From contig CALVRY010000031.1 in the NCBI GenBank assembly GCA_944358755.1, positions 1-11,583 of the forward strand: a stretch of 11,583 bases of DNA. Direction: 5' to 3'. The notes beneath the pieces are model-generated. The model was given only the letters and a program-made list of their open reading frames with translations. It did not search any database and had not been told where the DNA came from. The stretch is from an uncultured Bacilli bacterium. Lineage in GTDB: Bacteria > Bacillota_I > Bacilli_A > RFN20 > CAG-826. Positions 5,868 to 11,583 of the stretch are shown here, piece after piece (position 1 is the stretch's first letter; every line of letters starts with the position of its first letter). Both the position numbers and the translations under genes were made by a program.

Positions 5868-7617
5868 ATTATTTTCATACATAAAAAGATATCCTGGATT
5901 TTTAGTTTCTTCTTTAATTTGCGCCTTAATTTTTGTTGTTGCGATGTGCTTAACTCCATTATTTTTTGGTAAAGCGATTGATGAAATCACATTAGCGCTT
6001 ACAAATGGTATATCTCTTTTTGATACTTACTTTTTTAGGTATTTAATAATTTCCGTTATTTTGATTGTTTTAGTTTTGATTTTCCAATTCTTATTTGAAT
6101 ATTTTAACGGACTTTTCGTTGAAAGAGTCACGAAAAATGTAAAAGACGATGTATTTAAGAAATTAAATGAAGTTTCAATTGCCTATATTGATGAGCATCC
6201 ACATGGTGATTTAGTTTCAAGAGTTATCAATGACTCTGATAATTTAAATGTTGCTTTAATAAGTGGTTTTAGACAATTTTATCAAGGCATAATTCAAATT
6301 ATCGTAACATTTATTATTATGTTTATATTTAACTGGATTTTAGGCTTAGTTGTCGTATTTTTAACACCATTTGGTTTTTTAATTTCTTATAATTTAGCTC
6401 ATAAAACTAACAAATATTTTAAATCACAATCAAAGATTGTTGGTGATTTAGGAGCTTTAAGCTTAGAAAGTATAAATAACATTGATGTTATTAAATCAAA
6501 TAACTACGAGAAAGATTCGATTATTGAATTTGCAAATATAAATAAAGATTTATATAAAGTTGGCCAAAAAGCTCAATTTGCTGGAAGTTTAGCTAATCCA
6601 GTTACGAGGCTTGTAAATAATTCAACTTACGCTATTGTTGGTATGGTTGCTGCTTTACTTTGTGCGTTTTCTTATAAAGATGGAAATATGATTCTTGGAG
6701 CTAGTTGTACCGTCGGTACGATTTTAACTTTCATTCAATATTCAAATCAATTTGCAAAACCATTTAACGAAATTTCAAACTGCATACCTGAAATTCAAAC
6801 TGGTTTATCTTCTTTAAAGAGACTTAATGCGGTTTTAGATGAGAAAAACGATATAAACGAAGGCACAAAAATAATAGAAAAAACAGTTGAAAAGATTAAT
6901 TTTGAAAATGTTAATTTTTCTTACGATGGTAAAAAGCAAATTATTAAAGATTTCAATTTGAAAGTTGAACAAGGACAAAAGATAGCGATAGTAGGGCCAA
7001 CGGGATGTGGCAAAACAACCATAATTAATCTTTTATTAAGATTTTATGATCCTAATAGTGGTGAAATATCTTTTGATGAAACAGATACTAAATCTATACT
7101 AAAAAATTCTTTAAGAAAATCATTTGGTATGGTCCTACAAGATACTTGGATATTTTCTGGTACGGTTAGAGAAAATATTACTTATGGTAAAAACGATGCA
7201 AGTGAAGAAGAGATAATTGAAGCCTGTCGTAAAGCAAATTGTTATGATTTTATAATGCGTTTACCAAACGGATTTGACACCTATATTAACGATTATTCAG
7301 GTTTAAGTGTTGGTCAAAAACAATTAATCTCAATAGCAAGAGTTATGTTAGTTAATCCTAAGATTATGATTTTAGATGAAGCAACAAGTAACATTGATAC
7401 GAGAACTGAAATGAAAATTTCTGAAGCATTTAATTTACTCATGAAAGGAAAAACTTCCTTCGTTATTGCGCATCGTTTATCAACAATTATTAACAGCGAT
7501 CTTATTTTAGTAATGAAAGATGGGGCTATAATTGAAGCAGGAAAACACAAGGAATTACTTGAAAAACATGGATTCTATTACGAACTATATAATGCGCAAT
7601 ATGCAAAAATAGTTTAG
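5851..7617 (+). CDS. ABC exporter half-transporter, catalytic partner subunit
   Basis: Partner of the preceding subunit, also a six-helix membrane domain fused to an ATPase domain (588 residues from this start). Walker A is GPTGCGKTT (382-390), the Q-loop is in LQDTWIFSGTVRENI, Walker B LDEATSNID holds the catalytic Glu510, and the switch His541 is present in FVIAHRLST. The signature is LSVGQ (485-489) instead of LSGGQ. In the antiparallel dimer this weakened signature faces the Asp504/Gln534 site of the partner, while the partner's LSGGQ completes the active site here. ATG 5851 is preceded by GGTGA at 5841-5845 and overlaps the upstream gene by 17 bp, implying coupled, stoichiometric synthesis. 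An ATG at 5839 would add four residues but has no SD. The gene ends in TAG with no clear terminator before uppP. Confidence 0.9.
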   Translation: MKKSNRLFSYIKRYPGFLVSSLICALIFVVAMCLTPLFFGKAIDEITLALTNGISLFDTYFFRYLIISVILIVLVLIFQFLFEYFNGLFVERVTKNVKDDVFKKLNEVSIAYIDEHPHGDLVSRVINDSDNLNVALISGFRQFYQGIIQIIVTFIIMFIFNWILGLVVVFLTPFGFLISYNLAHKTNKYFKSQSKIVGDLGALSLESINNIDVIKSNNYEKDSIIEFANINKDLYKVGQKAQFAGSLANPVTRLVNNSTYAIVGMVAALLCAFSYKDGNMILGASCTVGTILTFIQYSNQFAKPFNEISNCIPEIQTGLSSLKRLNAVLDEKNDINEGTKIIEKTVEKINFENVNFSYDGKKQIIKDFNLKVEQGQKIAIVGPTGCGKTTIINLLLRFYDPNSGEISFDETDTKSILKNSLRKSFGMVLQDTWIFSGTVRENITYGKNDASEEEIIEACRKANCYDFIMRLPNGFDTYINDYSGLSVGQKQLISIARVMLVNPKIMILDEATSNIDTRTEMKISEAFNLLMKGKTSFVIAHRLSTIINSDLILVMKDGAIIEAGKHKELLEKHGFYYELYNAQYAKIV

Positions 7618-7629
7618 TTTTGCGAGGTT

Positions 7630-7673
7630 TTTAGTTGAAATTTAGTAGTTTTTTAGTAGATTTTTAGTTTTGT
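7630..7673 (+). repeat. Four 11-bp phased direct repeats upstream of uppP
   Basis: TTTAGT recurs at 7630, 7641, 7652 and 7663, exactly every 11 bases. The units are TTTAGTTGAAA, TTTAGTAGTTT, TTTAGTAGATT and TTTAGTTTTGT. A fifth TTTAGT at 7613 is out of phase. The last unit overlaps the -35 box of the uppP promoter. Direct repeats one helical turn apart next to a -35 box are typical binding sites of OmpR/PhoB-type response regulators, but no regulator is encoded nearby. A slipped-strand tandem duplication is the alternative. Confidence 0.6.
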
Positions 7674-7697
7674 AATTAATTTTATTAATGGTATAAT
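7670..7697 (+). promoter_or_regulatory. uppP promoter with perfect extended -10
   Basis: TTGTAA (7670-7675, four of six) is followed after 16 bases by TATAAT (7692-7697), which carries the TGG extension (7689-7691). Start should fall near 7704, only about four bases before the uppP ATG at 7708, so the mRNA is almost leaderless. This would give uppP its own transcription, separate from the ABC genes. Confidence 0.7.
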
Positions 7698-7707
7698 AGT
7701 TTCGCTT

Positions 7708-8610
7708 ATGGAAATATTTATAGTTATTTTACAGGCATTACTTTATGGGGTGGTAGAAGGAATAACCGAATGGCTACCGATATCTTCAACAGGCCATTTA
7801 ATAATATTAGATGGATTTTTTAGGGTACAAGATACTTACCCTGAATTTTGGGATTTCTTTTTAGTTGTAATTCAACTTGGAGCAATATTTGCGGTCATAT
7901 TGAAATTCTTCAAGCAATTAAATCCAATTAATCCAAAACTAGATAAAAACCAAAGAAACAATATTTGGAAAACGTGGTTAAAAATAATTATTGGCGTTTT
8001 ACCTGTAGTGTTTGTTGCTTTAGCTTTACAAATTACAGGACTTGACTCTTATTTAGATAACACAATTGTTGTTTCTATTGCTTTAATTATTTACGGAATT
8101 ATCTTCATTCTTCTCGAAAATCATCTCAAAAAAGACCAAAAGAACTTTATAAGTTGCCAAGAAATTGGTCTTATTGGGAAAAATCAAACATATTTTAAAT
8201 ACCAGTCGACAAGCGACATGTCTTATACGATTGTTTTAATAATTGGTATTTCACAGATTTTAAGTTTAATTCCTGGCACTTCAAGAAGTGGTGTAACCAT
8301 CGTTACTGCACTTTTATTAGGTTGCTCTAGAACATGCGGAGCTGAATTTAGTTTCTATCTTTCAATCCCTGTTATGGTTGGAGCAAGTTTAGTGAAATTC
8401 ATCTCATTTATGGGTAAAGGCGTAGCTTGGGATCTTAACATGACCTTATATATGGTTTTTGGCTTATTATCCGCATTTATTACCTCTTTAATTATCATTA
8501 ATACATTGATGAAATTCATTAAAAAGCACACCTTTATTGGTTTTGGCTACTATAGAATTGTTCTTGGTGCATTATTGATTATTCTTTTTGTAACTGGAGT
8601 AATGAGCTAA
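7708..8610 (+). CDS. uppP: Undecaprenyl-diphosphate phosphatase (BacA family)
   Basis: This integral membrane enzyme dephosphorylates undecaprenyl diphosphate to the C55-P carrier that peptidoglycan and other envelope polymers need; extra copies confer bacitracin tolerance. The two family motifs are intact: EGITEWLPISSTGH (17-30), with Glu17, Glu21, Ser27 and His30, and PGTSRSG (189-195), with Arg193. Several hydrophobic helices fill the rest. At 300 residues it is a little longer than the common 265-285; the extra length is in the loop around 135-170, a polar stretch rich in Lys and Gln. No SD precedes the ATG, which fits the nearly leaderless promoter described at 7670-7697. The next gene starts three bases after the stop and is probably co-transcribed. 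Confidence 0.95.
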   Translation: MEIFIVILQALLYGVVEGITEWLPISSTGHLIILDGFFRVQDTYPEFWDFFLVVIQLGAIFAVILKFFKQLNPINPKLDKNQRNNIWKTWLKIIIGVLPVVFVALALQITGLDSYLDNTIVVSIALIIYGIIFILLENHLKKDQKNFISCQEIGLIGKNQTYFKYQSTSDMSYTIVLIIGISQILSLIPGTSRSGVTIVTALLLGCSRTCGAEFSFYLSIPVMVGASLVKFISFMGKGVAWDLNMTLYMVFGLLSAFITSLIIINTLMKFIKKHTFIGFGYYRIVLGALLIILFVTGVMS

Positions 8611-8613
8611 TTT

Positions 8614-9288
8614 ATGAAAAACAATTACAAGGTCATTGATGTTTCTAAGTGGAATAGAAAAACTCAATTTTTGTGGTTTAATTCTTTTGATAATACAACT
8701 TATGGAATTGATGTAAGATTAGATGTCACAAACTTAGTTTTATATTCAAAAAGAACAAAAACGTCATTTTTCATTAATTTTTTGTATGTTTTGACTGTTG
8801 CTCTTAACGAAATTGAAGAATTTAGATTACGTTATGTGAATAACGAAGTTCGTTTATACGATTTCATAAATCCAACTTTTACAATTAAATGTATTGATAA
8901 TACTTATAACAACGCAAAAATCGAGTATACAAAAAGCTATTCAGAATTTTATAAAAGAGTTTACGAAGTAAAAGAATACGAAAAAACAAATATAAATCAC
9001 CGCGAAGATTATAATGACAGTTCTTTATATGATGAATTTTATTTTTCTTGCTTGCCAACTTTAGATTTTATTGGGATGACACATCCGATGATTTATGGAG
9101 ATAAATCAAGTCAAAGTTGTACTAGAGCTTTATGGGGAAAATATGTTTTAGAAAACGATCGCTATAAAATGACTTTAAATTTAACTACATCACACGCTTT
9201 AGTAGATGGATTTCCTATGGCTGATGGCTTTAATAAAGTCCAAGAAATTATAGAAAATTTTGAAAAAACAGTAGAAATTTTTAAATAA
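8614..9288 (+). CDS. Chloramphenicol O-acetyltransferase-family protein (type A fold)
   Basis: The 224-residue product aligns along its whole length with type A CATs (about 215-220 residues), trimeric cytoplasmic enzymes that acetylate chloramphenicol from acetyl-CoA. Matching stretches are FNSFDNTTYGIDVRLDVTNL, TSFFINFLYVL, NEIEEFRLR, NPTFTIK, GMTHPMIYGD, TRALWGKYV and the active-site motif SHALVDG. There the catalytic histidine is His194, with Asp198 and Gly199; the first position, usually His in HHAxxDG, is Ser193. The gene is probably catalytically competent, but many chromosomal relatives have unproven substrates, so resistance is not established. It starts three bases after the uppP stop with no SD close by (GGAG at 8596 is 14 bases away), which suggests translational coupling. 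Its base composition resembles its neighbours. Confidence 0.85.
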   Translation: MKNNYKVIDVSKWNRKTQFLWFNSFDNTTYGIDVRLDVTNLVLYSKRTKTSFFINFLYVLTVALNEIEEFRLRYVNNEVRLYDFINPTFTIKCIDNTYNNAKIEYTKSYSEFYKRVYEVKEYEKTNINHREDYNDSSLYDEFYFSCLPTLDFIGMTHPMIYGDKSSQSCTRALWGKYVLENDRYKMTLNLTTSHALVDGFPMADGFNKVQEIIENFEKTVEIFK

Positions 9289-9443
9289 TATAGCTTTTTT
9301 TAAATAAATTGGGAAAATATTAAAAATTTTAGGGATATTTTGATTTTTTCTATAGTTTTTTATGTGAATTTTATCTTAATTTTTGAGATGAAATCTTTAA
9401 GTAAAAAGTATAAAATACTTTTGTTTATATAAGGAAAAAGAGA
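9289..9443 (+). promoter_or_regulatory. AT-rich intergenic region and leader of pnp
   Basis: No gene is seen in these 155 bases. AAAATAT (9314-9320) can pair with ATATTTT (9335-9341), followed by a T run, as a weak possible terminator. A second hairpin pairs AAAAGTAT (9404-9411) with ATACTTTT (9415-9422) around AAA, 21 bases before the pnp ATG. TTGAGA (9383-9388) is a good -35 match, but the nearest -10-like TATAAA (9409-9414) is 20 bases away, so the promoter is uncertain. The SD AAGGA (9431-9435) is eight bases from the start codon. pnp leaders are autoregulated in E. coli; a similar role for the second hairpin is only a guess. Confidence 0.35.
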
Positions 9444-11583
9444 ATGAAAAAAGTTTTTGAATTTGAATTTTATGGAAAGAAGCTTGTTGTAGAGACTGGC
9501 GAGATTGCCAAACAAGCTGATGGTGCAGTATTAGTAAGATTTAATGATACTGTCGTTTTATCTACAGTTTGCTGTAGTGATGAACCAAAAGAAGGTGATT
9601 TCTTCCCACTTACTGTTGGTTATGAAGAAAAGCAATATGCTATCGGAAGAATTCCTGGTGGATTCTTAAGAAGAGAGGGAAGACCTGGAGAACATGCAAC
9701 TTTAACAGCTAGATTAATTGATAGACCTATTCGTCCAATGTTCCCAGAAGGATTTAGAAATGAAGTCCAAATTGTTAACACTGTAATGAGTGTTGATTTA
9801 GATGCAACTCCTGAAATGACTGCAATGTTTGGCTCATCTCTTGCATTATCAATTAGTGATATTCCATTCGATGGACCAATTGCTGGTGTATATGTTGGAA
9901 GAGTTAATGGTGAATTCGTTATTAACCCAAGCGTTGAAGAAAGAGAAAAGAGCGAATTAAACCTTGCTGTTGCCGGAACTGAAGAAGCAATTAACATGGT
10001 TGAAGCTGGCGCAAATGAATTAAGTGAAGATGTAATGCTTGATGCAATTATGTTTGGTCACGAAGCAATCAAAAAACTTTGTGCCTTCCAAAAAGAAATT
10101 GCTAAAGAAATCGGAAAAGCGAAAAGAGAAGTCTCTTTATATGCACCAGATGAAGCAATCAAAAAAGACATTTATGACAGAATTTATGACAAAATGGTCA
10201 AATCAATTTCTATTTTTGATAAGTTAGAAAGACAAAACGCTATCGATGCACTCAAAAAAGAAATTATTGATGACTATGATGCAAGATCTTATAAAGACGA
10301 CAAAGATCATCGATTAACTATGTTAATGGTTAACGATATTCTTGAAAAAATGGTTGCAGATGAAGTCAGAAGACTTATTACTGTTGAAAAAATCAGACCA
10401 GATGGTAGAAAAGTTGATGAAATTAGACCACTTGATGCTCAAGTTGATTTATTACCAAGAGTTCATGGTTCTGCAATGTTTACAAGAGGTCAAACACAAG
10501 TTATTTCAACTTGTACTCTTGGCATTAAAGATGATGAACAAATTCTTGAAAGTTTATCTCCAGAAGATCATAAACGTTGGATGCATCATTATAACTTCCC
10601 TCCATTCTCAGTTGGTGAAATCGGAAGAATGGGCACTCCAGGAAGAAGAGAAATTGGTCATGGTGCTTTAGGTGAAAGAGCATTAAGTTACGTTTTACCA
10701 AGTGAAGAAGAATTCCCTTATACGATTAGATGTGTTGCTGAAGTTTGTGAATCGAACGGTTCTTCATCTCAAGCTTCAATTTGTGCCTCCTGTATGGCAC
10801 TTATGGCGGCTGGTGTACCAATTAAGAGAATGGTTAGTGGAATTGCAATGGGTTTAATTACAAGTGGACCACTCGATGGAAATCACCCATATACAATTCT
10901 TACCGATATCCAAGGTCTTGAAGATCACTTTGGTGATATGGATTTCAAAGTTGCTGGCACTGAAGTTGGTGTTACAGCTTTACAAATGGATATTAAAATT
11001 AAAGGTGTCACAAGAGAAATCTTACATGATGCTTTAATGCAAGCTCACTCTGCAAGAGCTCAAATTAGAGAAGTTATGTCAAAAGCAATCGCTGAACCAA
11101 GAAAAGAACTTTCTAAATACGCACCTAAATTTGAAACATTCTATATTGATAAAGATAAGATTAAAGATGTTATTGGAAGTGGTGGTAAAGTTATCAATGA
11201 TATTATCGAAAAATGTAATGATGTTAAAATCGACATTGAGGATGATGGAAAAGTTACAATTTATCACACTGATAAAGAAAGCATTGAAAAAGCTAAATCA
11301 ATTATTGAAAGTATAGTTCGCGAAGTTGAAGTCGGAGAAGAGTTTGAAGGCGAAGTAACTCGTGTTGAAGAATATGGCGCTTTCGTTAAATTATTTGGTG
11401 ATAAAGAAGGCTTATGCCACGTTTCAAAACTTGCATGGGGATATGTAAAAGATGCTCATGATGTTGTTAAAGTTGGCGACACTTTAAAAGTTAAAGTTAT
11501 TGATATCGATGATCATGGAAAGATCAAATTATCACATCGTGAATTTGAAGAAAATAAAAATGATGAAAAACCAAATTCTTCAA
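9444..11583 (+). CDS. pnp: Polyribonucleotide nucleotidyltransferase (PNPase), 3' end outside window
   Basis: PNPase degrades RNA 3' to 5' by phosphorolysis and is a trimer, often degradosome-associated. The frame is open from ATG 9444 to the window edge, 713 codons, so nearly the whole protein is present and only the extreme C-terminus is missing. The order is: first RNase PH domain (with GGFLRREGRP near 72-81), an all-helical linker (about 215-310), and a second RNase PH domain (from EKIRPDGRKVDEIRPLD). In the second domain Ser440-442 (SNGSSSQAS) bind phosphate, and Asp488 and Asp494 in DIQGLEDHFGD match the E. coli catalytic pair 486/492. The KH domain has GSGGK (578-582) and the S1 domain starts near 631. 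No internal stop or frameshift is seen. SD AAGGA lies eight bases before the start. pnp normally follows rpsO directly; here four genes intervene. Confidence 0.96.
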   Translation, partial: MKKVFEFEFYGKKLVVETGEIAKQADGAVLVRFNDTVVLSTVCCSDEPKEGDFFPLTVGYEEKQYAIGRIPGGFLRREGRPGEHATLTARLIDRPIRPMFPEGFRNEVQIVNTVMSVDLDATPEMTAMFGSSLALSISDIPFDGPIAGVYVGRVNGEFVINPSVEEREKSELNLAVAGTEEAINMVEAGANELSEDVMLDAIMFGHEAIKKLCAFQKEIAKEIGKAKREVSLYAPDEAIKKDIYDRIYDKMVKSISIFDKLERQNAIDALKKEIIDDYDARSYKDDKDHRLTMLMVNDILEKMVADEVRRLITVEKIRPDGRKVDEIRPLDAQVDLLPRVHGSAMFTRGQTQVISTCTLGIKDDEQILESLSPEDHKRWMHHYNFPPFSVGEIGRMGTPGRREIGHGALGERALSYVLPSEEEFPYTIRCVAEVCESNGSSSQASICASCMALMAAGVPIKRMVSGIAMGLITSGPLDGNHPYTILTDIQGLEDHFGDMDFKVAGTEVGVTALQMDIKIKGVTREILHDALMQAHSARAQIREVMSKAIAEPRKELSKYAPKFETFYIDKDKIKDVIGSGGKVINDIIEKCNDVKIDIEDDGKVTIYHTDKESIEKAKSIIESIVREVEVGEEFEGEVTRVEEYGAFVKLFGDKEGLCHVSKLAWGYVKDAHDVVKVGDTLKVKVIDIDDHGKIKLSHREFEENKNDEKPNSS

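Noticed and set aside
9620..9997. 125-residue open frame on the minus strand
   Set aside because: It lies wholly antisense to the well-conserved pnp reading frame, has no SD and resembles no family; a shadow of pnp codon bias.
10039..10671. Two plus-strand open frames (10039-10227 and 10342-10671) in another frame
   Set aside because: Both lie inside pnp out of frame; their lysine- and leucine-rich sequences are off-frame readings of PNPase codons.
9444..11583. Broken or frameshifted pnp
   Set aside because: The frame is uninterrupted from ATG 9444 to the edge with all domains and catalytic residues; it lacks a stop only because the window ends.
1..11583. CRISPR arrays, tRNA or rRNA genes, insertion sequences, phage genes
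   Set aside because: No regularly spaced long repeats, cloverleaf-like sequences, transposase or phage proteins were found on either strand. The 11-bp repeats at 7630-7673 have no spacers and are promoter-associated.

Overview
The window is an AT-rich bacterial chromosome segment that looks like a low-GC Bacillota/Mycoplasmatota-type organism. This rests on the translation-gene cluster infB-rbfA-...-ribF-rpsO-...-pnp, Gram-positive-like protein sequences, AGA-rich arginine usage and Shine-Dalgarno (SD) sites of the AAGGAG type. No in-frame TGA is needed anywhere. The nine visible stop codons are seven TAA and two TAG, with no TGA. The standard code is sufficient; I cannot name the species.

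Layout. (1) 1-1335: the 3' part of infB (translation initiation factor IF2), overlapping rbfA (30S maturation factor). (2) 1328-2482, minus strand: a TtcA-family PP-loop ATPase with an unusual C-terminal extension, convergent with rbfA and divergent from ribF. It sits where truB is found in the classical rbfA-truB-ribF order. (3) 2628-3533: ribF (FAD/FMN synthesis). (4) 3666-4046: rpsO (ribosomal protein S15) with its own promoter and a long leader hairpin whose loop can pair with the SD, followed by a strong terminator. (5) 4110-9288: a cassette not expected in the classical cluster, holding two overlapping ABC exporter half-transporters, uppP (undecaprenyl-diphosphate phosphatase) and a chloramphenicol-acetyltransferase-family enzyme. 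(6) 9444 to the window end: pnp (polynucleotide phosphorylase), open at the right edge.

How the genes work together. infB, rbfA, rpsO and pnp serve ribosome maturation, translation initiation and RNA turnover. ribF supplies flavin cofactors and the TtcA-like protein probably modifies tRNA. The inserted block has an envelope and drug-response flavour: a heterodimeric exporter with one consensus and one degenerate ATP site, a lipid-carrier recycling enzyme of the type that gives bacitracin tolerance, and a CoA-dependent acetyltransferase.

The regulatory DNA is unusually readable. Three start codons (TtcA-like gene, ribF, uppP) lie 7-10 bases after a TATAAT box with no SD, implying leaderless or nearly leaderless mRNAs. 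Four 11-bp phased direct repeats abut the uppP promoter. The rpsO leader has the form of an autoregulatory pseudoknot. One terminator is embedded in the coding end of the convergent gene, and another ends at the start codon of the first ABC gene. No tRNA, rRNA, CRISPR array, insertion sequence or prophage gene was seen.
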